Part shown: piece by piece, positions 1 through 8,826 of the stretch
Layout of the letters: each line of letters starts with the position of its first letter
Position numbering within the stretch: the first letter of the stretch is position 1
Assembly: GCA_031553035.1 (NCBI GenBank)
Contig: JAVBLY010000003.1
Coordinates: 186,001-250,000, forward strand
Direction: 5' to 3'
DNA: 64,000 nt
From: JAVBLY01 sp031553035
GTDB taxonomy: Bacteria > Bacillota > Clostridia > Peptostreptococcales > Anaerovoracaceae
Position numbers and translations under genes: made by a program
The notes under the pieces: generated by a model
The model's database searches: none
What the model saw: only the letters and a program-made list of their open reading frames with translations
What the model was told of the DNA's origin: nothing

Positions 1-1
1 T

Positions 2-1927
2 GGAAGTATCATGTTCGCTGCCTTTATGATCGCCGCATTTTTTATCAGCTACAGAGTCGGGCTCATCGTTGTTGCAGCAGGTGTAGCTTTGGGGATATAT
101 ACTCTGGTAATGTTCAGGCATCAGAGATTCTGGATATATGATCAGTTTCAGAATATCGAAGGCCAGGTTGAGGATACTTTAAGGTACTCATTTAATAATC
201 ATCCCCTGCCGTTTTGCGTTGCTGACCGAGACGGACTAATACCCATGACCAACGGCAAATTCAAGGAAATTTTTCCCGAGACAAAGATATTAAAGACCAA
301 AGTTGAGGATGTATTCGGTCATAAACATGACGAATTTCTCCCGGAAAACAATAAAGAAAGATTCAAGATTACAGTTAACGAAAGAATATATCAGCTATTG
401 CCTACATACCTCAACAAGGATGTGAACAACAGCGTTATAATATATATGCAGGATATCACCGAACTGATGAACATAAGGCAAACATATGACGATGAAAAAG
501 TATGTATGGCTTATGTGACGGTGGATAATTATGATGAGCTCATATCCCGCTCTCCCGACGAAAGACGATCCCTGATTTCATCCAACATCGAAAATGTGAT
601 CAGGCAGTGGGCAGGAGGCCTGAATGCCTCGATTCTCAGATATAAAAGCGACAGATATCTGATCATTTTCGGAAAGAAACATTATAATGGATTGTTGGAA
701 GGAAAATTTTCTATACTGGACGAAGCAAGAAAAATCCAGACAGATGCCGACTTTCCGGTCTCTCTAAGCATAGGGCTTGGACTTGAAGGAGATACTCCGC
801 AGCAGACCGCGGAATATGCAGGGTTTGCTCTTGATATGGCTTTCGGCCGTGGCGGCGATCAGGCGGTCGTAAAGAAGGGAACTCAGGTCAGATATTACGG
901 AGGAAAAGTTCAGGTAATAGAAAAAAGAAACAAGGGCAAATCCAGGGTAATGTCTCATGCAATGAAGAGGCTGATGAAGCATTCATCCAAAATAATAATA
1001 ATGGGACACAAAAATCCGGATATGGATTCCCTTGGTTCAGCAATAGGTATACACAGGATAGCCTTCAACTGCAATAAGGACGCACATATAGTCATGCAGG
1101 ATTACAATTATTCACTTTCGGAAGTATATGAAATGGCAGAGAAATCCGGTACATACAAATTCGTTAATAATGAAGAAGCCTTAAGCCTGGTGGACAAAGA
1201 TACTTTACTGGTGGTGGTAGACACACATATCCCGAATCTCACTGAGTGCCCTGAACTTCTGTCAAAAACCGAGAAGATCATACTCATCGATCATCACCGT
1301 AGGACTGAGACTTTTATCGATAATGCTACGCTTACATACATGGAGCCGTCCGCATCATCCACATCCGAGCTGATAACCGAGATCCTTCAGTACGATGATG
1401 ACAACAACAAGATCAACAAGCTGGAAGCCGAACTGCTTTTAGCCGGAATATATGTGGACACCAATGGATTCTCGGTCAATACAGGTACCAGGACCTTTGA
1501 GGCGGCATCATGGCTCAGGCAAAACGGAGCTGCCAGTACTTCTGTCAGGCAGTTCCTTCAGACAAACATGGAAGACTTTAAGCAGAGAGCAGAGATTATT
1601 TCAAATGCGGAATTCATGAAAAACGGTGTCGCGATCTCCAAGAGTGAAGGCAAACACGCCAACTCTCAGATAACAGTTGCCCAGGCGGCAGATGAACTAT
1701 TAGACATAAAGGGAATAATCGCCAGCTTTGTTGTAGGTGAAACGAAGAAAGAAGTTGTAGTAAGCGCACGGTCACTGGGCGAACTGAATGTTCAGACAAT
1801 AATGGAAAGACTTGGCGGAGGGGGACATCTCACAATGGCAGCAGCCCAAATCAAGGATAAAACGCCTGACGAAGTAATCAGGAAGATAAAGAAGTACGTT
1901 AGAGAAACAATAAGTGAATCTAAGTAG
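2..1927 (+). CDS. gdpP: c-di-AMP phosphodiesterase GdpP (DHH family), 5' end cut by window
   Basis: Membrane-bound phosphodiesterase that hydrolyses the second messenger c-di-AMP. The frame is already open at the window edge (codons at 2–10 precede the first ATG at 11), and the family normally begins about 20 residues earlier, so the true start is probably outside. Counting from the ATG at 11: two hydrophobic segments in residues 1–35, a PAS-like region about 50–150, a degenerate GGDEF-like region about 160–295, then the DHH core with GHKNPDMDS at 332–340, DTH at 404–406 and DHH at 427–429, and a C-terminal DHHA1 domain with a GGGGH motif. It is followed 37 bp later by rplI, the same neighbour as in Bacillus subtilis (yybT–rplI). 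The length of 638 residues compares with about 660 in the family. Identification is secure; only the N-terminus is unknown. Confidence 0.95.
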   Translation, partial: GSIMFAAFMIAAFFISYRVGLIVVAAGVALGIYTLVMFRHQRFWIYDQFQNIEGQVEDTLRYSFNNHPLPFCVADRDGLIPMTNGKFKEIFPETKILKTKVEDVFGHKHDEFLPENNKERFKITVNERIYQLLPTYLNKDVNNSVIIYMQDITELMNIRQTYDDEKVCMAYVTVDNYDELISRSPDERRSLISSNIENVIRQWAGGLNASILRYKSDRYLIIFGKKHYNGLLEGKFSILDEARKIQTDADFPVSLSIGLGLEGDTPQQTAEYAGFALDMAFGRGGDQAVVKKGTQVRYYGGKVQVIEKRNKGKSRVMSHAMKRLMKHSSKIIIMGHKNPDMDSLGSAIGIHRIAFNCNKDAHIVMQDYNYSLSEVYEMAEKSGTYKFVNNEEALSLVDKDTLLVVVDTHIPNLTECPELLSKTEKIILIDHHRRTETFIDNATLTYMEPSASSTSELITEILQYDDDNNKINKLEAELLLAGIYVDTNGFSVNTGTRTFEAASWLRQNGAASTSVRQFLQTNMEDFKQRAEIISNAEFMKNGVAISKSEGKHANSQITVAQAADELLDIKGIIASFVVGETKKEVVVSARSLGELNVQTIMERLGGGGHLTMAAAQIKDKTPDEVIRKIKKYVRETISESK

Positions 1928-1964
1928 CTAATAATGATTCAGCATGATTTTGGAGGTAGACAGA

Positions 1965-2408
1965 ATGAAAGTAATACTTATGGATGATGTTAAAAGTTTA
2001 GGAAAAATAGGGGATGTAGTAAAGGTAAGTGACGGCTATGCCAGAAACATGCTTTTTCCAAAGAAGCTTGCTATGGAAGCAACTGATAAGAATATGAAAG
2101 AGCTTGAACAGAAGAAGAAGAAGATGGCAAAGGAACATGCCGAAAGCCTTGGAGTAGCCCAGGCACAGGCTGAACTTATTAAGGATCTGGCTGTAACTAT
2201 CAAATCCAAAGCGGGAGAAGGCGGAAAGCTGTTCGGCTCAATAACTTCAAAAGACATTGCTGATGCTCTTAAGGAACAACACGGCATCGATGTAGACAAG
2301 AGAAAAGTTCAGCTGGATTCTCCAATAAAAAATGCAGGTGAGTTAGATGTTGACATCAAGATTTTTCCTGAAGTTACCACAACTCTCAAGGTAATAGTAG
2401 AGGTTTGA
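1965..2408 (+). CDS. rplI: 50S ribosomal protein L9
   Basis: Large-subunit ribosomal protein that binds 23S rRNA. The N-terminus MKVILMDDVKSLGKIGD followed by VKVSDGYARNMLFPKKLA is the L9 signature. A middle helix rich in K and E links to a C-terminal domain ending in KVIVEV. Length is 147 residues, usual for L9. I chose the ATG at 1965 over the in-frame ATG at 1944, because GGAGG lies at 1952–1956 with correct spacing to 1965 and the L9 family starts exactly at MKVIL. It lies between gdpP and dnaB, and dnaB begins 1 bp after its stop, so the two are surely cotranscribed. Confidence 0.97.
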   Translation: MKVILMDDVKSLGKIGDVVKVSDGYARNMLFPKKLAMEATDKNMKELEQKKKKMAKEHAESLGVAQAQAELIKDLAVTIKSKAGEGGKLFGSITSKDIADALKEQHGIDVDKRKVQLDSPIKNAGELDVDIKIFPEVTTTLKVIVEV

Positions 2409-2409
2409 T

Positions 2410-3768
2410 ATGGCTGTAAATGTCCCTCCGCATAATGACGATGCGGAAAAATCCGTCCTGGGGGCGGCACTGCAAAAAGACGAAGCTCTCGTTGATGTAA
2501 TGGAGATCATCAAGGAAGATGATTTTTATCGCGATCAGCACAAGGAAATATTCAGGGCAATGACGGCGCTTAACGGAGCCGGAATCGCTGTGGATACGGT
2601 TACTGTAACAGAGGAGCTTAAAAAAAGGAAATCCCTTGAAATGGTAGGCGGAACGGCTTATGTATTCGAGCTTCCTTCCTTTGCACCTACCATATCAAAT
2701 GCCGGTGAATATGCAAAGATCGTATCCGAAAAGAGTATGTTAAGACAGCTCATCAAGTCTTCCACTGACATAATGGATCAAAGCTACCTTGCTGAAGAAA
2801 AGGCAGAGATCGTCGTTGATCAGGCTGAGCAGAAGATATTTGAGATAGCAAAGAACCGCCAGAGCAGAGATTATTCCTCCATGAAAAATGTCATGGAGAG
2901 CACTCTTAAGAGGATGGAAGAGCTTAAAGGCAAGGGAGACGGCTATACAGGACTTCCTACAGGGTATGAGAAGATAGACCAGATGACATCAGGCTTCCAG
3001 AAATCGGATCTGATAATACTGGCAGCAAGACCCAGTGTGGGCAAAACCGCTTTTTCACTGAACGTGGCGCTTAATGCTGCGCTTAACAGCAATGCAAATG
3101 TACTTTTTTTCAGTTTGGAAATGGCAAACGAAATGTTGGGACAGAGGCTATTAAGCATACGCTCAAAGGTCCCGCTCAAAAAGATTTTCAATGGCAGTGT
3201 CTACAACAACCCGGATGAATTCGAACGGGTAAATGAGGCCATGGACGATCTGTCGGGCACAAATATATATATCGACGACACTTCGGGCATCTCAGTTGCC
3301 GAGATCAAGAACAAGTGCAGGAGGCTTAAGGCCGGGCCGGGACTGGATCTGATAATAATCGACTATCTGCAGCTGATGGAGCTGGGCGAAAAGACAGAAA
3401 ACAGAGTACTGGAAGTATCGGCTCTCACAAGAAGGATCAAGCAGCTGGCAAGGGATATAGAATGCCCGGTCATCTTGCTTTCACAGCTTTCCAGAGACAT
3501 CGAAAAGAGGCAGGGCAAAGGCGGCAAGATACCGCAGTTATCGGACTTAAGGGAGTCTGGTTCAATAGAGCAGGATGCGGATCTGGTCATTTTTCTGTCC
3601 AAGAAAATGATCGATGATGAAGAAGAACCGGGGGTCAGAGTCGTAAATATAGCTAAACACAGAAACGGGGAAACAGGAACCATAGAACTGGCATGGAAGG
3701 GAGAATACACACAATTCGGCAATCTGGATAAGGTCACTATGACGCCGGAAAAAGATTCACCGTTCTAA
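2410..3768 (+). CDS. dnaB: Replicative DNA helicase DnaB (B. subtilis DnaC)
   Basis: Hexameric 5'-3' helicase that unwinds DNA at the replication fork. It has an N-terminal helical domain (about 1–110) starting PPHNDDAEKSVLGA, a linker, and a RecA-like ATPase domain from about residue 180. Walker A is ARPSVGKT at 206–213, Walker B is around LIIIDYLQLM near 315–325, and the DnaB motif SQLSRDIEKR follows. Length of 452 residues is standard. The start ATG is 1 bp behind the rplI stop, with an AGAGGT site inside the end of rplI, implying translational coupling. The downstream DnaD-like protein at 5101 is a plausible loader partner. Confidence 0.98.
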   Translation: MAVNVPPHNDDAEKSVLGAALQKDEALVDVMEIIKEDDFYRDQHKEIFRAMTALNGAGIAVDTVTVTEELKKRKSLEMVGGTAYVFELPSFAPTISNAGEYAKIVSEKSMLRQLIKSSTDIMDQSYLAEEKAEIVVDQAEQKIFEIAKNRQSRDYSSMKNVMESTLKRMEELKGKGDGYTGLPTGYEKIDQMTSGFQKSDLIILAARPSVGKTAFSLNVALNAALNSNANVLFFSLEMANEMLGQRLLSIRSKVPLKKIFNGSVYNNPDEFERVNEAMDDLSGTNIYIDDTSGISVAEIKNKCRRLKAGPGLDLIIIDYLQLMELGEKTENRVLEVSALTRRIKQLARDIECPVILLSQLSRDIEKRQGKGGKIPQLSDLRESGSIEQDADLVIFLSKKMIDDEEEPGVRVVNIAKHRNGETGTIELAWKGEYTQFGNLDKVTMTPEKDSPF

Positions 3769-3803
3769 ATGGCGAGGTTCTAAGTTAAAAGGAGGGGATT
3801 TAA

Positions 3804-5087
3804 ATGTCGGGACTTGCAATAGTAGGCTCCCAGTGGGGGGATGAAGGAAAAGGGAAGATAATCGACTATCTTGCAGTAAAGGCAGATATGGTCGTCCGGG
3901 CCCAGGGAGGAAATAACGCCGGTCACACTGTAGTTTTTGGGAACAAAAAATATGCTTTACATCTTATTCCATCGGGAATTCTGAATCCGGATGCCATCAA
4001 TATTATAGGCAACGGAATTGCCTTCGATGCAGAGGGGTTTTTCGAGGAGATACAGGGACTTAGAGCTGACGGGATCAGCACAGACAATATATACATAAGT
4101 GACAGAGCTCATATGGTTTTTCCGTATCACAAGAGATTCGACGCTCTTCTGGAAGAAGCAAGAGGCGAAGAAGGTATCGGGACGACAAAAAAGGGGATCG
4201 GTCCCTGTTACATGGACAAGGTAGAGCGAACAGGCATAAGGATATGTGATATATTCGATGCCGCAGTATTCAAAAAGAAACTGACCGGTCAGATAAGAGC
4301 AAAGAATGCGCTCTTTGTAAAGATATTCGGAGCACAGCCGCTGGATGAAGCTGATATAATTGAAAAGTATATGGCATATGCTCAGGATCTGAAGCCTTTT
4401 GTGAGAGACACATCTGTTATGGTTTATGACTACATGACATCCGGAAAGAAAGTGCTTTTTGAGGGCGCCCAGGGATCCATGCTGGACGTGGATCTCGGAA
4501 CATATCCGTATGTGACCAGCTCCCATCCCACATCGGGAGGATTTACAACTGGTGCAGGAATCGGTTCGGGGCTTGTCAGTGAGATAATAGGAATCACAAA
4601 GGCGTATACGACCAGAGTAGGTATGGGGCCTTTTGCCACAGAGCTTGATGATGCAAACGGAAACCTCATTCGGGAGCGAGGTCATGAATACGGAACCACT
4701 ACGGGGAGAGCCAGAAGATGTGGATGGTTTGACGCTGTGGTCGTAAAATATACAGCCAGGATCAACGGAACCAACGGGCTTGCCCTCATGCTTTTGGATG
4801 TGCTGGATGAATTTCCTGAGATAAAGATCTGTACAGAGTATGAGATCGACGGAAAAAAGACTGTCCATTATCCCGCGTCACTTATTGAACTGGAAAAATG
4901 CAGGCCGGTCTACAAGATATTGCCCGGCTGGCAGACAGATATTTCCGGGTGCAGGACTTACGAAGACCTGCCGGAAGAGACAAAGAAATATATAGAAGCA
5001 ATAGAAGAACTGACCGGTGTAAATGTCAAGATAATTTCGGTAGGGCCGGACAGAGAACAGACAATAATACGAGAAGACGTTTTTTAG
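3804..5087 (+). CDS. purA: Adenylosuccinate synthetase
   Basis: Cytosolic enzyme that joins IMP and aspartate using GTP to give adenylosuccinate, the first committed step to AMP. The P-loop GDEGKGK is at residues 12–18 and the catalytic His41 lies in NNAGHTV. Further family motifs are GTTKKGIGPCYMDK, FEGAQGSMLDVDLGTYPYVT and the GTTTGRARRCGWFD region. Length of 427 residues is normal. AAAGGAGGGG sits just ahead of the ATG. Its place after dnaB matches the region near the B. subtilis origin. The stop is 13 bp before the DnaD-like gene, so the two may share a transcript. Confidence 0.98.
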   Translation: MSGLAIVGSQWGDEGKGKIIDYLAVKADMVVRAQGGNNAGHTVVFGNKKYALHLIPSGILNPDAINIIGNGIAFDAEGFFEEIQGLRADGISTDNIYISDRAHMVFPYHKRFDALLEEARGEEGIGTTKKGIGPCYMDKVERTGIRICDIFDAAVFKKKLTGQIRAKNALFVKIFGAQPLDEADIIEKYMAYAQDLKPFVRDTSVMVYDYMTSGKKVLFEGAQGSMLDVDLGTYPYVTSSHPTSGGFTTGAGIGSGLVSEIIGITKAYTTRVGMGPFATELDDANGNLIRERGHEYGTTTGRARRCGWFDAVVVKYTARINGTNGLALMLLDVLDEFPEIKICTEYEIDGKKTVHYPASLIELEKCRPVYKILPGWQTDISGCRTYEDLPEETKKYIEAIEELTGVNVKIISVGPDREQTIIREDVF

Positions 5088-5100
5088 GAGAAGGATACAT

Positions 5101-6339
5101 ATGGCATTCAAAAAGGAGATCTGCAGGAATCACTATCTCAGCGACACCACTGTAGAGAACATTTTCATAGACGAATATATGACTGACGCCCCGGGAGAGT
5201 TTGTCAAAGTTTATTTGTATGCTTACATGTATTCCGAATTAAGTCAGGTCATGACTAATGAGCTGGTTGCAAAGAGGCTTGGCATGAATATAGAGGATGT
5301 TCTTTCTGCCTGGACTTACTGGGAGAGCATGGGAATCATCCGAAAGTACTATCCTAATCCCAGTGATGAGACTCATTATGACGTAGAGTTTATTAACATA
5401 AAAAATGCAGTCAACCCTTCAGGCGGAGGAAAATCTCCACTTCAGCAACCTCCGGTTAATATGAATTCAGCTCTTAACGATGAGGATCTGGCTTCCTTAT
5501 ACAAAGAAATAGAAAGTATAACCGGAAGAATGTTCGACCCCACAAACGTACTGAGGATCGCGGAACTGGTCGATGAAGGGGCGGATCCTTCTGTTATTTC
5601 CTATGCCTACAGGTATTGCATGGAAAACAAAAAGTCTACCGACTTCAAATTCGTCGCTGCCATCGTGAGAAAGTGGTTGGAGAACGGCAAGAACACTGTC
5701 AAAGACGTAAAAGAATTCATTGAGCTCACTGACATCAGATTCGCCGAATACAGGCAGATCATGAAGGCTCTGGGGCTCAGTTTCAGCGCTTTAACAGATG
5801 AAGAAAAAAGAGTGTTTGACAGCTGGATGGATGCCATGGGATATAGCCTTGCGTTTATCCTTGAAGTTTGTGGTAAAGCTGCCGGAATGAACAACAAATA
5901 CAGCTATGTCAAAAAAGTGTTGGAAAATGAGTACGAGAAGCAAAACGGCAGCTCTAAAATCATACCAAAGAAAACCACTTTGAGCGACAGGCAGAAATAT
6001 TATGAACAGACAAGAATGGAAAATCAGCTCAAAACCAGAGAACGAAGAGCCGAAGTATACCGTAAGATTCCAGAGATAGAGCATCTTGAGGAAGAGATTA
6101 GGACCCTGGGTATGGAAACGGGCAAAATAATGCTTTCCGGCAGAGAAAATCGCAAAGAAGCGGTATCGCTCATAAAGATCAGAATAAGCGAAAAACAAGA
6201 AGAAAAAGAAAAGCGGCTGCTAAAAGGTGGTTTCCCCCTTGATTATATGCAAGATATATACACTTGTGACGTGTGTAAAGACACAGGAACACTAGATAAT
6301 GGGGGTCATTGCCCTTGTTTCAAAATATCCGTCGATTAA
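5101..6339 (+). CDS. DnaD/DnaB_2-like replication initiation protein with a DnaC-type N-terminal domain at its end
   Basis: Probable primosome protein. Residues about 1–105 resemble the winged-helix DnaD N-domain (FIDEYMTDAPGEFVKVYLYA, then VLSAWTYWESMGIIRKY). Residues about 130–290 hold two DnaD/DnaB_2-type repeats (ITGRMFDPTNVLRIAEL; IMKALGLSFSALTDEEKRVF). Residues about 300–412 are different: a charged helix (RRAEVYRKIPEIEHLEEEI) followed by a four-cysteine site, C389-x2-C392 and C404-x-C406, around CDVCKDTG and HCPC. That is the layout of the N-terminal helicase-binding zinc domain of DnaC/DnaI loaders, but no AAA+ domain follows and the next 155 bp contain none. I infer a DnaD–DnaC-N fusion, or a fusion that lost its ATPase. 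ATG preceded by AGGAGAAGG. The DnaD call is secure; the origin of the tail is inference. Confidence 0.85.
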   Translation: MAFKKEICRNHYLSDTTVENIFIDEYMTDAPGEFVKVYLYAYMYSELSQVMTNELVAKRLGMNIEDVLSAWTYWESMGIIRKYYPNPSDETHYDVEFINIKNAVNPSGGGKSPLQQPPVNMNSALNDEDLASLYKEIESITGRMFDPTNVLRIAELVDEGADPSVISYAYRYCMENKKSTDFKFVAAIVRKWLENGKNTVKDVKEFIELTDIRFAEYRQIMKALGLSFSALTDEEKRVFDSWMDAMGYSLAFILEVCGKAAGMNNKYSYVKKVLENEYEKQNGSSKIIPKKTTLSDRQKYYEQTRMENQLKTRERRAEVYRKIPEIEHLEEEIRTLGMETGKIMLSGRENRKEAVSLIKIRISEKQEEKEKRLLKGGFPLDYMQDIYTCDVCKDTGTLDNGGHCPCFKISVD

Positions 6340-6383
6340 TTGTGACAGTCTTATGATATTCTTCTGAAAAAACATCATTTTTG

Positions 6384-6413
6384 TTGAAATTAGAAGCTCT
6401 CTATACATATAAT
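6384..6413 (+). promoter_or_regulatory. Probable sigma-A promoter of the M23 peptidase–walRK block
   Basis: TTGAAA at 6384–6389 and a perfect TATAAT at 6408–6413, with an 18-bp spacer. Transcription would start near 6420, giving a leader of about 80 nt ahead of the peptidase ATG. The leader contains a GGGGAGGG run (6443–6450) and a terminator-like hairpin at 6451–6478. Confidence 0.6.
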
Positions 6414-6450
6414 GAGCGAGTATCGTTTTTATATGAAAAACCGGGGAGGG

Positions 6451-6478
6451 AAGTTCAACGGCAAATTGTTGAATTTTT
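6451..6478 (+). terminator. Possible attenuator hairpin in the leader of the M23 peptidase gene
   Basis: AAGTTCAAC (6451–6459) can pair with GTTGAATTT (6468–6476), giving a 9-bp stem with one G·T pair and an 8-nt loop; the run of T at 6474–6478 overlaps its base. The stem is weak and AT-rich, so termination may be partial. It lies between the promoter at 6384 and the gene start at 6499. Confidence 0.3.
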
Positions 6479-6498
6479 AGAAAAAGGTAAAATTTAAT

Positions 6499-8058
6499 AT
6501 GAACAAAATGAAAAGCATTTTCAAGACAACATGTATCAAAGCTCGTTACCGGGCAACCATCATTTCAGAAATCACAATTAAATATATAAAAAGAGCAGGC
6601 AATGTCACCGGTCGGGGGGCTGCGATGTTGATGGTCTCTTTAGGCAGCCAGATCAAGAAGGCGGCAAAAAAGACTGTATGCGCGATAGGCGCAAACAAAA
6701 AAAAGGTCGCAATAGGTGCTCTCACAGCATGTGCTTTTGCCTTTTGCGGTTTAGCCACTTTCAATGCGCTGACAGCATATGAATACAGTTATGATGGTCA
6801 GACATTAGGAATTGTCGCAGAGCCGGAATGTGTTTATGACGGCATCGAACAAGCAGAAGAAACTCTGACCAAAGAAATAGGTGCTCAGGTGGTTATTGAC
6901 AAAAATGAGGACATCCAGGTAAAAAGAGTCCTTAAAGATACAGATAAAGTGGGTGAAGAGGAAGATGTCGTAAACGCTCTCACATCTATCGAAAAAATCA
7001 AGGTAGTATCATATGCCTTAAACATAACAAGCACGATAGATAAAAAAACCGGTGAAACAACTACCCATTCTATTTATCTGGATACCAAAGAACATGTGGA
7101 TGAAGTGCTTAACAAAATAAAAAGCGAATATACAAAGGATATCGAACCAAAAAAACTTCTTGAAGTCAAGTTTGAGGAAGGTATCAGTGCCACTGAATCA
7201 AAAGTTTTGCTTGAAGATATAATTGATACTCCGGCGGCAATTAAGTTTATCAATACAGGCGGAATAGAAGAAAAGATCCATGTTGTAAAGCTTGGTGATT
7301 CTGTTGCCTCGATCGCATCTAAATACGACGTATCAAGAAAAAATCTGAAAAAATGGAATTCCAAGATCAAAGACGATAATATCCTCTATGTGGGTCAGGA
7401 GATCCAGCTCAGGGAACAGATTCCTCTGCTTCATGTAATTACAAAGCAAAATGTGACAATTACTGAAGATTTCGATGCACAAATCAAATACGATGATACG
7501 GATAATCTCTACAAAGGACAGGAAATAGTAACAAAAGAAGGAAAAAGTGGAAATAGAACAGTAAATGCTGATATAATAGAGAGAAACGGCAAACAGATCG
7601 ATAGAATTGATTTAAGCTTTGTAGTGCATAAGGAACCGACGATCAGTGAGGTCATGAGGGGAACGAAGGAAAGACCAGATAAGATCGGTAAGGGATATTA
7701 TAGCGATCCAATGAGTGGAAGCCATACTTCATCTTTCGGAAATAGATGGGGGAGACTCCATGCCGGAATGGATATAGCCGGTCCCAGTGGAACCAATGTA
7801 TATGCTGCTGATGCAGGTGTTGTGACTAGCGCCGGATCAACATCAAACGGATATGGCATTGCCGTAAGAATCGATCACGGAAAAGGAAGAACGACTTACT
7901 ATGCTCATAACAGCAAAGTTTTGGTCAAGGTCGGTGACATTGTTTACAGAGGTCAGCAAATTGCAGAGTCCGGAAACACAGGGAACAGTACAGGTCCACA
8001 TCTTCACTTCGAAACAAGGTTTGGTGGAGTGGCAAAGGATCCCGCAAAGTATTTATAA
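6499..8058 (+). CDS. Membrane-anchored M23 endopeptidase with LysM and G5 domains
   Basis: Cell-wall hydrolase expected to cut peptidoglycan cross-bridges outside the membrane. A basic 70-residue N-terminal tail precedes one membrane segment (about 71–92). Then come a region of unknown fold (100–258), a LysM domain (260–304, HVVKLGDSVASIASKYDVS), a G5 domain (about 308–380) and the M23 metallopeptidase domain (418–515). Zinc ligands H421, D425 (HAGMD) and H503 (HLHFE), plus H470, are present, so it should be active. The gene is immediately upstream of walR, and WalRK systems typically control such hydrolases. The first in-frame ATG after a stop at 6478 is 6499; its AAAGGT site is weak and about 10 nt away, so a start a few codons later is possible. 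Confidence 0.9.
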   Translation: MNKMKSIFKTTCIKARYRATIISEITIKYIKRAGNVTGRGAAMLMVSLGSQIKKAAKKTVCAIGANKKKVAIGALTACAFAFCGLATFNALTAYEYSYDGQTLGIVAEPECVYDGIEQAEETLTKEIGAQVVIDKNEDIQVKRVLKDTDKVGEEEDVVNALTSIEKIKVVSYALNITSTIDKKTGETTTHSIYLDTKEHVDEVLNKIKSEYTKDIEPKKLLEVKFEEGISATESKVLLEDIIDTPAAIKFINTGGIEEKIHVVKLGDSVASIASKYDVSRKNLKKWNSKIKDDNILYVGQEIQLREQIPLLHVITKQNVTITEDFDAQIKYDDTDNLYKGQEIVTKEGKSGNRTVNADIIERNGKQIDRIDLSFVVHKEPTISEVMRGTKERPDKIGKGYYSDPMSGSHTSSFGNRWGRLHAGMDIAGPSGTNVYAADAGVVTSAGSTSNGYGIAVRIDHGKGRTTYYAHNSKVLVKVGDIVYRGQQIAESGNTGNSTGPHLHFETRFGGVAKDPAKYL

Positions 8059-8106
8059 AAAGGCTTTCTGCAGACAGCAGAAATGCTGGACAAGAAAGGA
8101 AATACA

Positions 8107-8805
8107 ATGGAATCTAAAAGAGTTTTAATAATAGAAGACGAGAAATCCATATCAGATATTGTCAAATTCAACCTTACCAAGGAAGGATTTGAAGTCGAAA
8201 CAGCATACGATGGCAAGGAGGGTCTGGATAAGGCATTAAATGACAATCCTGATATCGTACTTCTTGATGTCATGCTTCCGACAATTGACGGCTTTGAGAT
8301 CTGTAAGAGGATCAGGGAGAACAGCACAATTCCCATTATAATGCTGACTGCCAAGGAAGAAGAGGTTGACAAGGTACTTGGTCTTGAGCTGGGTGCAGAT
8401 GATTATGTCACAAAGCCTTTTGGCATGAGGGAGCTTATAGCAAGAATCAAAGCCAATATAAGAAGAACCGTATTTTCTGATGCCGCCGGCTCAGATGCGG
8501 GGACAGTTCAGGAATTTGGAAATCTCGTAATAGATATGAACAGATATGAAGTCAGGAAGAATGATATTCCACTGGAATTGACCCTCCGTGAATTCGAACT
8601 TCTCAAGTATCTGGCAGAAAGAGAAGACAAGGTATTCTCAAGAGAACAACTTCTGGAAGAGGTTTGGGGATATGAATACTACGGTGATATAAGAACGGTC
8701 GACGTGACGGTAAGAAGACTTCGTGAGAAACTTGAAGACAATTCCAGTGATCCCAAATATATAATGACAAAGAGGGGCATTGGATATTATTTCAGGAGAC
8801 CATAG
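8107..8805 (+). CDS. walR: OmpR-family response regulator, WalR/YycF-like
   Basis: DNA-binding half of a two-component system that controls cell-wall metabolism in Firmicutes. The receiver domain is residues 1–120 with acidic pocket E10-D11 and phospho-acceptor D54 in VLLDVMLP; the conserved T and K are in MLTAKEEE and DYVTKPF. The OmpR winged helix is 135–232 with LTLREFELLKYLA. The text VDKVLGLELGADDYVTKPF closely follows WalR. I chose ATG 8107 because AGAAAGGA lies at 8093–8100; an in-frame ATG at 8083 has no such site. It is 48 bp after the M23 gene and 21 bp before its kinase. The WalR assignment rests on sequence plus the gdpP–purA neighbourhood. Confidence 0.88.
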   Translation: MESKRVLIIEDEKSISDIVKFNLTKEGFEVETAYDGKEGLDKALNDNPDIVLLDVMLPTIDGFEICKRIRENSTIPIIMLTAKEEEVDKVLGLELGADDYVTKPFGMRELIARIKANIRRTVFSDAAGSDAGTVQEFGNLVIDMNRYEVRKNDIPLELTLREFELLKYLAEREDKVFSREQLLEEVWGYEYYGDIRTVDVTVRRLREKLEDNSSDPKYIMTKRGIGYYFRRP

Positions 8806-8826
8806 GCGAGCGGCAGGTGTAAACTC

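Noticed and set aside
3957..4868. A 303-codon open frame on the minus strand opposite purA
   Set aside because: It lies wholly antisense to a certain gene, is Cys/Ser/His rich in a low-complexity way, has no family motif and no ribosome-binding site. Shadow frame.
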